Shown one piece after another: positions 1-8,914 of a stretch of 64,000 nucleotides of DNA. Position numbers and translations under genes: made by a program. Within the stretch, counting starts at the first letter, position 1; each line of letters begins with the position of its first letter. The notes below the pieces were generated by a model. The model was not told the origin of the DNA. It was given only the letters and a program-made list of their open reading frames with translations, and searched no databases. The stretch is taken from positions 478,272 through 542,271 of the forward strand of contig NZ_KE386904.1 of assembly GCF_000429445.1 (NCBI RefSeq). Direction: 5' to 3'. This stretch comes from Algoriphagus terrigena DSM 22685 (GTDB taxonomy: Bacteria; Bacteroidota; Bacteroidia; Cytophagales; Cyclobacteriaceae).

Positions 1-185
1 TCAACACAAAGACACGAAATAATCCAGAGCTTCCGCCGAACTCCTCTTCTGTTTTCTTTGATCCTTTGTGTTTGACAGGCTTCGCGTTATCTCTTTTCTC
101 AACACAAAGACACAAAGTAAACTTTTGTTCGAACCTGTCCTCCGTGGTCTCTGATCCTTTATGTTAATAGGTAGGTAGCGGATAG
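1..185. repeat. Intergenic repeats, AACACAAAGACAC type
   Basis: No gene is visible. The stretch contains two copies of the short phrase AACACAAAGACAC (near 3 and near 101) and related TGATCCTTTGTGTTTG / TGATCCTTTATGTTAA phrases. It lies beyond the stop of the TolC gene. If the efflux operon also encodes a membrane fusion protein, that gene would be past the left edge. Confidence 0.5.
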
Positions 186-1544
186 TTAATCATCGATCTC
201 GAGCGTACCCAAAGCGAAGTTCATCAGGATCTCCTGGAAATAGAGCGTGAATACAGCTTGGGCTTGATCTGACTGCGCTCGCACCATTGTCTGGTTGGCG
301 GTGGAAATATCCACAAAGCTGGAAAGCCCCAATCTAAACCGTTCGTTTACCGCCTTAAAGGCCTCTTCCGCTGCCAGCACCTGCACTTGTGAATTTTTCT
401 CCTTGCGCACTGCAGCGAGGTAGTTTTGGTACGAAAGCTTCACTTCCTGATATACTTTCCGCTCGGTGGATTCTTTTTGCAGCAGCTGATTTTCATACGC
501 AGCTCTGCTTCTGGTTACATCCAATCGGGTCTGAAAATTGTTGAAAATCGGAATCGCCAGACCGATGCCCAACGTATTCTGAGGATAAATTTTCAAAAAC
601 TGCTCTTGAAGCGAGCGTTCATCCAAGGAGGTAAAAAACGTGTTGTAATTGTAAAAAGCATTCAACCTCGGATAGTACATGGCTTTCACAGCCTGCATGT
701 CCTTTTTATAGGAAGTGGCCAAAAGACTTTGCTGACCCAAGTCCTCACGGTTGGACTTAGCCACCTCATAGAGCTGCGTCATGTCCATCCCCACAAACGA
801 ACTGGTCTCCCGGATGGGATCAACGGCCTCAATCTTGGGCACCACTCCCGGCGCCAGTTGCAGGTATTCTGTCAAAAGCCATAAATCATTCTCGAGTTGG
901 ATCTCGGCATCTACCTTGACCGATTCAAGCCTTGCCACTTCGGATTGCTGATTGTACAAGTCCGAAATCGTCCGCAAGCCCGCATCCACAAATCCTTCAA
1001 TCTGAACCAACTGTTGCTTCTGATCATCCAAATTTTGAGTGGCAATCCGGAACAGTTCCTGATCCAGCAGCACCTGAAGATATCTTCTGGACACGTCAAA
1101 GATCACCTGTTGCTTGGCGCGGTTCAGGCCTTTTTCTCCCGCTTCCAAGGCAAGCTGGGCTGACTGGGTATCAAGGATTCTCCTTCCGGAGTTGAACAGC
1201 GGTAAGTTGACGTTCAGATTGCCACTGACGATCTCATTGGTCACGTTGGTCACCACGATTTCACCCTCAACCTGTTGAAACTGCTGTCCGGACTGTCGGC
1301 TGAAGTTAGAGCTTACTCCGACGTTGGGGAAATGGGAAAACAGGGCCACCTGCTTCTCTTTTTTGAGAATGGCCATGTTGTTTTCCTGGATTCGGTATTC
1401 CAGATTTTTGGTAAGCGCAAGATCCACCGCCGCTTCAAAATTCAGTGGGATGGTATCTTGTGCCTGTAGGTTGCCGATCGTGAAAAAGCTTCCAATCAAG
1501 GCGATCCGTGCAATATTAAGAGGCGATAGCTTCATCAGTTTCAA
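186..1544 (-). CDS. TolC-family outer membrane efflux protein
   Basis: Predicted outer-membrane channel of the TolC/OEP family, the exit duct of the tripartite exporter formed with the ABC genes just upstream. It has a signal peptide (hydrophobic core about residues 11-24, probable cleavage near LQAQ at 26-29). The rest is two long glutamine- and leucine-rich helical repeats with short beta segments; the phrase PRLNAFYNYNTF and a late LGIGLAIPIFNNFQTR are typical of the family's second repeat. At 452 residues the length is normal. Its start overlaps the ATPase gene by 29 bp, so the two are surely co-transcribed; an internal Met at residue 4 would shorten the overlap to 20 bp. Substrate unknown. 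No HlyD/MacA adaptor is seen in the window. Confidence 0.9.
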   Translation of the reverse strand: MKLMKLSPLNIARIALIGSFFTIGNLQAQDTIPLNFEAAVDLALTKNLEYRIQENNMAILKKEKQVALFSHFPNVGVSSNFSRQSGQQFQQVEGEIVVTNVTNEIVSGNLNVNLPLFNSGRRILDTQSAQLALEAGEKGLNRAKQQVIFDVSRRYLQVLLDQELFRIATQNLDDQKQQLVQIEGFVDAGLRTISDLYNQQSEVARLESVKVDAEIQLENDLWLLTEYLQLAPGVVPKIEAVDPIRETSSFVGMDMTQLYEVAKSNREDLGQQSLLATSYKKDMQAVKAMYYPRLNAFYNYNTFFTSLDERSLQEQFLKIYPQNTLGIGLAIPIFNNFQTRLDVTRSRAAYENQLLQKESTERKVYQEVKLSYQNYLAAVRKEKNSQVQVLAAEEAFKAVNERFRLGLSSFVDISTANQTMVRAQSDQAQAVFTLYFQEILMNFALGTLEIDD

Positions 1545-2196
1545 TTCTTCCGTCTACTAAAGTGATTAATCGGGTGCCGAAATCGGCATTTTCCCGCGCA
1601 TGGGTCGCTTGGATGATGGTCGTCCCTTCCGCATGCAATTCTTTGAATATTTCCATTATTTCTTTTGCCTGAGCTGAATGCAGGTTGCCGGTAGGTTCAT
1701 CTGCGAGCAAAACTCTTGGCTTACCGGCAATCGCCCGTGCAATCCCCACCAATTGCTGCTGACCTCCCGAAAGCTGCGCCGGGAAAAGATCTTTCTTTGC
1801 AACCATATTGAATCTGTCCAGCAAATCAGCAATGATACTTTTACGCTCGCCGGAGGAGACATTTCGATACAGCAAAGGCGTCTCGATGTTTTCATAGACA
1901 GTCAGCTCGTCAATCAGATGATAGGCCTGAAAGATATAGCCAAACTCGCCTTTATGAAGATTGGAGCGGTCTCTGTCCCGCATGAGCCGGATATTTCGCT
2001 CTCCGAAAAAGTACTCTCCTTCGTAATCTTCATCGAGCAATCCGAGAATATTCAAAAGCGTGGATTTGCCCGCTCCTGAAGGGCCCATGAGCGTGATAAA
2101 CTCCCCTTCCTTGATGGTCAGGTGGATTCCTTTGAGGATAAATACACGCTGAAAACGCGATTCGATGTACTTATCTATTTCTTTTAACTGTATCAT
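1516..2196 (-). CDS. ABC transporter ATP-binding protein, MacB/LolD type
   Basis: Cytoplasmic ATPase that would energise the MacB-like permease encoded 195 bp upstream. Visible motifs: Walker A GPSGAGKS at residues 38-45, signature LSGGQQQ near 141, Walker B VLLADEP just after it, and the switch histidine in QATHARENA. The 226-residue length and the sequence IMEIFKELHAEGTTII fit the LolD/MacB/FtsE branch, which works mechanically on periplasmic or outer-membrane substrates rather than moving solutes through the membrane domain. It overlaps the TolC gene downstream. Confidence 0.92.
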   Translation of the reverse strand: MIQLKEIDKYIESRFQRVFILKGIHLTIKEGEFITLMGPSGAGKSTLLNILGLLDEDYEGEYFFGERNIRLMRDRDRSNLHKGEFGYIFQAYHLIDELTVYENIETPLLYRNVSSGERKSIIADLLDRFNMVAKKDLFPAQLSGGQQQLVGIARAIAGKPRVLLADEPTGNLHSAQAKEIMEIFKELHAEGTTIIQATHARENADFGTRLITLVDGRIETDEAIAS

Positions 2197-2391
2197 TAAA
2201 CTATTGGAAGATTGTAAAATTGAAAGATTGTAAAATTTTAAGTTGGGAAGTTGGAGGTCGGAGGTTGAAAGTTGGAAGTTGGGAGGTCAGAGGTTGATCT
2301 TTTTTTAATTTCCATAAAGTCAATCAACAAAGTTCTTACTCCATCTTAGAGGTCTGACTACATCTAACATCTGTCACCAAGCATCCCACAT
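2197..2391. repeat. Low-complexity TTGGAAGATTG spacer
   Basis: The spacer between permease and ATPase contains a tract of slightly varied units such as TTGGAAGATTGTAAAATT and TTGGAAGTTGGGAGG (about 2203-2295). Tracts of the same style occur at about 4798-4840, 15574-15600, 18580-18800, 36560-36600 and 54640-54680. No coding or regulatory signal was recognised inside it. Confidence 0.6.
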
Positions 2392-4791
2392 TTAGTCGCT
2401 TTTTAATGTATTGGAAGGATTCAGTGTGTAGACTTTCCAGCTTCGGTAGCCGATGGTGATCATTGCCAAAAGCAATACTACCAAGATCGCGCTCAGATAC
2501 GGCCACAGCCCGACGCTTGTCCTGTTGGCAAAAGCTTCCAGCCAGACACCGCTAAACCATATCCCAAATCCTGTTGCCAGTACGGCAGATATTGCCAGCA
2601 GTCGGGCAAAATCAGCCGAAAGCACACCAAGTACGTCCGTTTGGGTTGCTCCCAATACCTTGCGGATGCCAATCTCGCGGGTTCTTCTCAGTGCGACATA
2701 AGACACCAATCCAAATAATCCCATGCAGGCGATAAGGATCGCGATGCCGGAGAACAAACCAAAGATAGTCCCTACCCGCTCCTCAGAGCGATAGAGCTGT
2801 GCATATTCCTGATCGACAAACTTGTAGTTGAAGGGTCTGTCGGGGACCATCTTCTTCCAGGTACTTTCCAAAATCGCCAGATGCTCTGCCGGATTTCCAG
2901 CTGGGATTCTTACCAGAAGCACGTTGGCTTGCTCTGGATCCAGGAAGATACCCAGTGGCTCTACTTTGTGATGAAGAGAATTGAAATAGAAGTCGCGGAC
3001 TACAGCCTTCACATAAGCCGTCGAACCTCCATAGTTCACTTTTTTCCCAACAGCCTGCTCCGGACTCCAGCCCAATTGGCTGAGTGCAGCCTCATTCAAG
3101 ATCACCGGAAATTCCATCGAGGAGTCGTGCGCAGCCTCCCGGGACAGATCTCTCTCCGCAAAGTTTTCTCCGGCCAAGATCGTCAGGTCAATCGTATTCA
3201 CCAGGTCTTTGTCTACCGAATAGCCCTTGATCATAAACTCCTTTTGATTGTCTCCTCCCGGAAAGATCGTATACCCAGCCTGAATATGGATCGGCATGTC
3301 CGCTGCCAAAGCGATGGATTCAGCAGAACCTGTCCGCAGCATTTCCTGCTTCACGGTTTCGATCGACTTGCGCATATTGTAATGATACGGTAACGCCAAC
3401 ACATGCTCACGCTGATAGCCCAGATTGACTTCCTGCATGTATTCCAGTTGGGATTTGACCACAAAAGTCGCGATCAACAAGCCCATCGAAACGAAGAACT
3501 GAAAGACCACCAGCGACTTTCTCACCCAGGCTCCCCCTCCTATCTTCACTTTGTTGCCCAAGGCTTTGATCGGCTCCAATCCCGACAGGATGACCGAGGG
3601 ATACATGCCAGCCAACAGACCCGTGGTCAGCACCAAAGCCGCCAAGAGCATCATGCCACGTACCGAATAGAGCAATGTCAAATCCAATGGCACGCCGCCG
3701 AGTTTGATAAACTGGGGTGCTATCAGATAGATGATCAGCAAACTCAACACTGCTGCTCCGATGGTCAAGATCATCGACTCGGAGATAAACTGACCGAAAA
3801 GTTGGCTGCGATCGGCTCCCATCGCCTTTCTCAGCCCCACTTCTTTGTTGCGCTCGGTAGCTTCGGCGGTCGCGAGATTCACGTAGTTGATGATACCGAT
3901 TGCAATCAGGAGGATCGCTACGATGCCAAAGATGTAGAGATACTTGACATCTGTGCCGGGTTTAATGGAACCGAGCGTCTGATCACCGAGATGGATGTTG
4001 GTCACCGGTTGGGTATAGAAGGCCGTCTCAAAGCCGTATTCTTTCTGCTCTGCCCCGAGATGCTTTTCGACCAACTGGGGAAGCTTCGCTTCAAATGCAC
4101 TCAGGTCCGCATCAGGACGCAATTTCACATAGCTGTAATAGTTGCTGGGTGACCATTCCGGATTCTTGCCATGTCGATGGGTTTTGAACGAAGCCAAGAA
4201 GTCAAAATCCAGGTGGCTGTTGCTTGGAAAATCCTCCATCACCCCGGTCACCTGATATTCTTTCCCGTCTATCTTCAGCGACTTGCCTTCGGCATTCTGA
4301 GCTGATCCAAAGTATCTTTTTGCAGTTTCTTCTGTCAAGACGACTTGATTGGGCTCGTTGAGAAGACTTCCCTTCTGCCCTGCGAGTATTTCGAAATCAA
4401 ATACTTTGTAAAAATTTTCATCTACAAAGGCAAACCGGGATTCTTCCTGATTACCCTCCCCGGCATCGACCAGTACAGAAGAAAACATGCTCAGATCAAA
4501 AACCAAGGTGCCTGTCTCCACCTCCGGAAACTCCTCTATCAGCGTAGGAACCAACTTCGAGGGCGTACTGCTGACCAGTTGCCGCTCGCCACCGGAGACA
4601 AATTCCTGGTTGAATTTATAGATCCGGTCTGCACCGGAATACATTCGGTCATAGCTCCATTCATGATGGATGTAGAGCGAAATCACAAAAAAGCTGACCA
4701 ATGCAATGGTCAGCCCCAGCAAGTTAATGCCTGTGTAAAGCTTTCGCTTCTTCAGGTTTCTAAAAGATATCTTAAGGTAATTTTTCCACAT
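2392..4791 (-). CDS. ABC transporter permease, MacB/FtsX family
   Basis: Large inner-membrane permease of the kind common in Bacteroidota (799 residues). It starts MWKNYLKISFRNLKKRK followed by a transmembrane helix (about 19-41) and a long periplasmic MacB-type domain. A first FtsX block follows (about 285-430; phrases YLYIFGIVAILLIAIGIINY and RNKEVGLRKAMGA). After a second periplasmic segment comes a second FtsX block near the C-terminus (TREIGIRKVLGA and three helices). The duplicated arrangement means one polypeptide can supply both halves of the permease. Likely operon order is permease, ATPase, TolC. The cargo (peptide, lipid or drug) cannot be read from the sequence. Confidence 0.92.
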   Translation of the reverse strand: MWKNYLKISFRNLKKRKLYTGINLLGLTIALVSFFVISLYIHHEWSYDRMYSGADRIYKFNQEFVSGGERQLVSSTPSKLVPTLIEEFPEVETGTLVFDLSMFSSVLVDAGEGNQEESRFAFVDENFYKVFDFEILAGQKGSLLNEPNQVVLTEETAKRYFGSAQNAEGKSLKIDGKEYQVTGVMEDFPSNSHLDFDFLASFKTHRHGKNPEWSPSNYYSYVKLRPDADLSAFEAKLPQLVEKHLGAEQKEYGFETAFYTQPVTNIHLGDQTLGSIKPGTDVKYLYIFGIVAILLIAIGIINYVNLATAEATERNKEVGLRKAMGADRSQLFGQFISESMILTIGAAVLSLLIIYLIAPQFIKLGGVPLDLTLLYSVRGMMLLAALVLTTGLLAGMYPSVILSGLEPIKALGNKVKIGGGAWVRKSLVVFQFFVSMGLLIATFVVKSQLEYMQEVNLGYQREHVLALPYHYNMRKSIETVKQEMLRTGSAESIALAADMPIHIQAGYTIFPGGDNQKEFMIKGYSVDKDLVNTIDLTILAGENFAERDLSREAAHDSSMEFPVILNEAALSQLGWSPEQAVGKKVNYGGSTAYVKAVVRDFYFNSLHHKVEPLGIFLDPEQANVLLVRIPAGNPAEHLAILESTWKKMVPDRPFNYKFVDQEYAQLYRSEERVGTIFGLFSGIAILIACMGLFGLVSYVALRRTREIGIRKVLGATQTDVLGVLSADFARLLAISAVLATGFGIWFSGVWLEAFANRTSVGLWPYLSAILVVLLLAMITIGYRSWKVYTLNPSNTLKSD

Positions 4792-5227
4792 GGTTTGTCG
4801 GATTGGAAGATTGAAAAATTGGAAGGTTGTAAAATTGCCATCGTTTTCAACTCTGTCAGTTCCGTGTCGGTTTATACATCAGTTTCGGTCTTCAGGCTTT
4901 CGTCACCATTCTTTGATCATTCCTTCTTTTCCACTATTATGCCAATAAAAAATGCCTCTGAAATAGCTCCAGAGGCATTTTTCTAATTTTTAAGCGGAAC
5001 AATTCTCGAACATTTTTGTTCGCCAGCGGACGAAACAGTAGGCACTGTTCAGTAGCCAGTCGCAGTGTTCAGTATTCAGTGATCAGTATCCAGTCGCAGT
5101 TTTCAGTCATCAGCCGCAAGGTGCGGTGTTCCGTCGCTGTTGTCGCTACCAAGAGATCGCTTCATTCGTTCCTCATTCGCGATGACGTTCTACTTTGTAC
5201 TTAGTACATGGTACTTTGTACTTAAAC
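4792..5227. repeat. Intergenic region with CAGT-type repeats
   Basis: No gene is supported. The left end carries a short TTGGAAGATTG tract, the middle a clear hairpin terminator (listed separately), and 5035-5130 a run of loosely repeated phrases of the form CAGTGTTCAGTATTCAGT. The same phrase family recurs at about 17190-17400 and 41505-42275. Confidence 0.6.
4948..4982. terminator. Bidirectional hairpin terminator
   Basis: Arms AAAAATGCCTCTG and CAGAGGCATTTTT pair perfectly over 13 bp around a 9-nt loop, with A/T runs at both ends so it could act on either strand. On the minus strand it lies about 245 bp beyond the oxidoreductase gene and before the permease gene, separating the two units. 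Confidence 0.75.
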
Positions 5228-6577
5228 TTAGAACTTACGATACTTCCCGTCCAGAAACTCGTTGGCTTCCTTCTCTGCAAACTTGGCTTTTTTGCTGTCC
5301 CAGTGTAAGGTCTGATTTGGGAAACGGCCCGCGATCACACCCAGCAAGATCGTCTCGGTCAATCGGGAAGCATAAGAGAACGGCGCGCTACACTCCCCTT
5401 TGCCCAGACATGCGTCGACAAACTGGTGGTAGTGTTTCTTGCTTTCGCCATCGTAATCCTTCACCGGCGCACCCAGGTTGAACGACTCGATGTCCATCTC
5501 CACATACTTGCCATCAACAATCTTTCTTGGCAACTGCTGGAAATGCGGCAACAACAATCGCCCTTTTTCCCCCATAAACATCGCGCCCTGATCCGGCAAT
5601 TCGTCACCGTTTGGAAGCATCAAATCTTCATGGGCTGCAGGAGCGCCGATTCCATCGTACCATACCCACTTCAACGTCTCTGCAGTATGCTTGGTGCCCG
5701 GAAACTCATAGGTCACGACATTATTTGCAGGGAAACCAAAGCCGGTTGGCTGACGGCATTCGTTGATGATCGTACGCGGCACATCCAGTTCCAGCGCATT
5801 GTATGGCGTGTCAAAGATGTGGACACCCATGTCGCCGAGTGTACCGCAACCGTAATCCATTACTTTTCTCCAGTTGCCTGGGTGATAGTAACCTTCCTTG
5901 TATGGACGCTCCGGGGCAGTTCCCTGCCATAGATTCCAGTCAAGTGTGGCCGGTACCGGATCACTTCCTGTTGGCTCGGGACCATCAAAGCCCCAATCTT
6001 TTGGAGACCAAGCTCTAACGGTATGCACTTTGCCGATGATGCCAGACTGAATCAGCAGCGTGGCCAATTTATAATCGTAGAACGAGTGAACCTGAATCCC
6101 CATTTGGGTAACGAGGTTCTTTTTCTCAGCCAACTTCTTCATTGCCCTCGCCTCGGAGACGTGGTGCGTGAGCGGCTTTTGGCAGTAAACAGGCTTATCC
6201 ATCTTCATCGCCATCATCGATGCCGGAGCATGCGTATGGTCGGGAGTAGATACGATTACCGCGTCGATTTCGTCTTCCAACTCTTTCAGCAAGATTCTGT
6301 AATCCGCGTAGGTCTTCGCATTGGGATGCAGCGCCTTCGCTTTGGCCATGGCCGCACTGTCTACGTCGCAAAGTGCCACCACGTCGACCATTGAGTGAGA
6401 AGAGATGGCATCCAAGTCTGCCATTCCCATACCCCCCAGTCCGATATGTGCTGTGCGGAGTCGTCCGCCTGCCTGTGCCTTTGCCAAAAGTGACGGAGCC
6501 AAAGCCAATCCCAGGATTCCCAGGCCGCTTTTCTTCACAAAGTCTCTCCGATCGATAAATTGGATTTGCTTACTCAT
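5228..6577 (-). CDS. Gfo/Idh/MocA-family oxidoreductase with Tat signal
   Basis: NAD(P)-dependent sugar oxidoreductase. The N-terminus carries a twin-arginine style motif (RRDFVKKSG at 10-18) and a hydrophobic stretch to about 37, so it is probably exported folded with its cofactor. The Rossmann motif GLGGMG is at 46-51. The family's usual EKP signature appears as CQKP (132-135), keeping the catalytic-region lysine. 449 residues is usual for the Bacteroidota exported subgroup. The gene lies 15 bp after a DUF1080 gene; some Gfo/Idh/MocA enzymes oxidise glycosides at C3 and DUF1080 proteins cleave the 3-keto products, so a 3-keto-glycoside pathway is a reasonable inference. Substrate not determined. 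Confidence 0.9.
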   Translation of the reverse strand: MSKQIQFIDRRDFVKKSGLGILGLALAPSLLAKAQAGGRLRTAHIGLGGMGMADLDAISSHSMVDVVALCDVDSAAMAKAKALHPNAKTYADYRILLKELEDEIDAVIVSTPDHTHAPASMMAMKMDKPVYCQKPLTHHVSEARAMKKLAEKKNLVTQMGIQVHSFYDYKLATLLIQSGIIGKVHTVRAWSPKDWGFDGPEPTGSDPVPATLDWNLWQGTAPERPYKEGYYHPGNWRKVMDYGCGTLGDMGVHIFDTPYNALELDVPRTIINECRQPTGFGFPANNVVTYEFPGTKHTAETLKWVWYDGIGAPAAHEDLMLPNGDELPDQGAMFMGEKGRLLLPHFQQLPRKIVDGKYVEMDIESFNLGAPVKDYDGESKKHYHQFVDACLGKGECSAPFSYASRLTETILLGVIAGRFPNQTLHWDSKKAKFAEKEANEFLDGKYRKF

Positions 6578-6592
6578 GATTTATAAGATTGA

Positions 6593-7270
6593 TTAATGGG
6601 TTGATGTTAACTCTTTGATCTTGATGTTTCGAAACCGGACTACGTCACCATGGCCCAAAAAGCCAATATGTCCGCTACTGCGTTGCAATCCCGGATGCTC
6701 TTTCCCGTCAAGGGTGCCGTTTTTACTTGCCTCCAGGTAGTCGCCTTCCAGGATGGTTTCACCGTTCAGAATCACCGTGATCTTGGGATGCTTGACGATC
6801 ACCTCTTCCACATTCCATTCACCGACCGGCTTTTGGAAACCGCGTTTGGCGGCCATCACACCATACACTGAGCCGTGGTATTGATACACTTGGAGGTCTT
6901 TGTATTTGTCGGCATCGTTGTCCAGTATCTGGATTTCCTTGCCTACATAGGCAGCATCTCCTTCCAGCGGCGCATGAATCCCCAATCCGTTGTTGGCGCC
7001 GGGGGTGAGCTGAAATTCAAACTTCAGGATGAAGTCGCCGTATTCCTTTTCGGTCAGGAGATTTCCTCCGCCCGTGCCCTTGGGATCGATGACGATCATG
7101 CCGTCCTGAGCTTGGTAAGCGGTCTTGTTGCCTACCCAGCCATCGAGGTTCTCTCCGTTAAACAAGGGAGTAAATCCTTTGTCGGAAGTTGCTTTTTGGC
7201 TGCTGCAGGAACCCAAGGCAGCGGCAATCGTCATTGCCAAAAAAGTGTGTGTCAGTTTAAATTTTCGCAT
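6593..7270 (-). CDS. DUF1080 lipoprotein (3-keto-disaccharide hydrolase-like)
   Basis: Predicted periplasmic or outer-membrane lipoprotein of 225 residues. I chose the ATG at 7270 because it begins MRKFKLTHTF, followed by a hydrophobic stretch and a lipobox ending LGSC; an in-frame start 33 bp upstream only adds a charged tail before the signal. Family features: FNGENLDGW near the start of the mature protein, the beta-sandwich phrase GDFILKFEFQLTPGANNGLG, and IQILDND. The fold is concanavalin-like, and members have been shown to hydrolyse 3-keto-glycosides. It is first in a two-gene unit with the oxidoreductase. Confidence 0.87.
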   Translation of the reverse strand: MRKFKLTHTFLAMTIAAALGSCSSQKATSDKGFTPLFNGENLDGWVGNKTAYQAQDGMIVIDPKGTGGGNLLTEKEYGDFILKFEFQLTPGANNGLGIHAPLEGDAAYVGKEIQILDNDADKYKDLQVYQYHGSVYGVMAAKRGFQKPVGEWNVEEVIVKHPKITVILNGETILEGDYLEASKNGTLDGKEHPGLQRSSGHIGFLGHGDVVRFRNIKIKELTSTH

Positions 7271-7652
7271 AAGCGTAGTGTCAAACAGTTTTATGTCAGT
7301 CACAAAACTAACCGAGAATTTGACTTTTCCAGCTATTTTCCACTCAAATGCCTTCTTTAAAAATATTTATTACTCCAATGGAGGTTTTATTATTTTTTCG
7401 GGAAAGATGCTTAAGTCATATGGCACCCTTGCCACGAGGAAGAATTGCCAAAGACGCTGATCGGAAGCAAATAGGAAGGATTACAGCGAAAAGCCGTAAG
7501 TGGCGTCTTGGACGGCGACAAAAAATAATGGAAATCCGAGAAACAAAAACCACCCGTAACGTCCTAATTATCAAAAAACTAAGTCCATGCTCAGCAGGTT
7601 ATTCGTATATTCCTTGCTATGCCTTTTTAACCCATCAATAACCAAAATAACT
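7271..7652. other. Divergent intergenic region
   Basis: This separates the minus-strand DUF1080 gene from the plus-strand CHRD gene and should hold both promoters. I see no convincing Bacteroidota -7 box (TAnnTTTG) and no hairpin. Reading frames that extend through here have unlikely composition and are not called. Confidence 0.4.
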
Positions 7653-8609
7653 ATGATAAAAACGATCTATTCCAATCTAGTCGCCCTGGCAATCTTGGGG
7701 GCTACTTTTGCCTGTCAATCAAGTACAGAAGTGGAACCTGTCCTTTCAGAAAAGGCAGGAGAGCTCTCAATAGCGGGAGACGAAAATGCCAGAAAAGTCA
7801 ATTCCAATGAATTTGGTGCTTTTCTAACGGGTACAGAAGAGGTTGTTCCCGTCAGTGCACCCGGAAGTGGGGCTGCTTCTCTCTCGGTCACGGAGGATGG
7901 CAGCGCGATTCAATTTGAAGTTAGGGTGGCCAATATTACAGGAATCACCATGGCGCATTTGCACCGCGCTCCCTTCGGAACCAACGGTGGCGTGGTGGTC
8001 ACGTTGATTCCAACCCAAGCTCCATCGGGATTAGAAAATGGGGTGGTTGCCGAAGGGATTATCACTGAAGGTGATCTATCAGGTTTTCTGGCTGGTAAAC
8101 CCTTATCAGCTTTGGTTGAGGATATGAAAAATGGGCTGATCTACGTAAATGTCCATACCGCCACTAATCCCGGAGGACAGATTCGTGGTCAGGTAAGTGT
8201 GGTACTGCCCGAATTAAACAAGAACTTTGTTGTTCATCTTGACGGGAAGAACGAAGTACCGTCGGTAACTTCAAAAGCATCAGGCCTTGCAATTTTTCAG
8301 TTTGACGCGATGGACAGCAGTCTGGATTTCCAAATCAATCTGAATCAGATATCGGATGTACGGTTTTCACATATCCACCTCGCCAAGGCCGGAGCAAACG
8401 GGCCGGTAGTAGTCGACCTCAGGATGGATAAGGTGATAGGGAACGTCTCTGGGGTATATGCGAAGGGGACAATCACAGCTGATCAGCTGAAGGGTCTTCT
8501 ACTGGGAGGGGATTTGGCAATTCTCAAGGAGGCACTTCGAACCGGAAACGCCTACGTGAATGTACACTCGGACAATTTCCCCGGGGGAGAGGTCAGAGGA
8601 CAATTTTAA
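7653..8609 (+). CDS. CHRD domain lipoprotein, two CHRD repeats
   Basis: Secreted lipoprotein of 318 residues. The ATG at 7653 is preferred because it begins MIKTIYSNLVALAILGAT followed by a lipobox cysteine (TFAC). The mature part contains two CHRD domains in tandem, each ending in the signature YVNVHT/S..PGG.(I/V)RGQ (near residues 168-185 and at the C-terminus) and each with an internal HLHRAPFG or HIHLAKAG phrase. CHRD domains were named from chordin and occur in many bacterial surface proteins; their molecular role is not established. The gene stands alone and is followed by a strong terminator. Confidence 0.88.
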   Translation: MIKTIYSNLVALAILGATFACQSSTEVEPVLSEKAGELSIAGDENARKVNSNEFGAFLTGTEEVVPVSAPGSGAASLSVTEDGSAIQFEVRVANITGITMAHLHRAPFGTNGGVVVTLIPTQAPSGLENGVVAEGIITEGDLSGFLAGKPLSALVEDMKNGLIYVNVHTATNPGGQIRGQVSVVLPELNKNFVVHLDGKNEVPSVTSKASGLAIFQFDAMDSSLDFQINLNQISDVRFSHIHLAKAGANGPVVVDLRMDKVIGNVSGVYAKGTITADQLKGLLLGGDLAILKEALRTGNAYVNVHSDNFPGGEVRGQF

Positions 8610-8631
8610 ATATAAGAATCAGGTATAGCAT

Positions 8632-8663
8632 AAAGGCAACCCGAGTGGTTGCCTTTGTTTTTT
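8632..8663 (+). terminator. Rho-independent terminator of the CHRD gene
   Basis: Perfect 10-bp stem (AAAGGCAACC and GGTTGCCTTT) with a 5-nt loop, followed by G and a run of T residues. It starts 23 bp after the CHRD stop codon. Confidence 0.85.
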
Positions 8664-8689
8664 GCAGTCCTTGTAGAAAGAAACATTCC

Positions 8690-8870
8690 GCTTACCAATG
8701 ACGGATTTGATTCTAGGGCAGCCAAATTGTGTCAGTCCGACACTTCGACTTCCCGCCAGGGCGGGCAAGCTGCTCAGTGTGACAGGAGTCGAGGACCCTT
8801 CGAACTTCCCAACTCTCGTTGGTCAGGTGCTCAGGGTGACAACGATCCTGTTTCATGGGCTAATGGCCAG
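8690..8870. repeat. TTCGACT/AGTCGAAG family repeats
   Basis: Interspersed repeat with phrases such as CACTTCGACTTC, CTCAGTGTGACAGGAGTCGA and CCCAACTCTCGTTGGTCAGG. The same phrases recur many times at 15.7-17.3 kb and 41.6-42.2 kb, singly near 43.5 and 43.95 kb, and in a short form near 48.4 kb. Confidence 0.75.
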
Positions 8871-8914
8871 ACCTATCTTTTTGGAAATGATTCGATAGAG
8901 GCTTGTCAGGTATG

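Noticed and set aside
7271..7652. Longer N-terminal extension of the CHRD protein starting at 7587
   Set aside because: The extension would bury the lipoprotein signal; ATG at 7653 directly precedes it.
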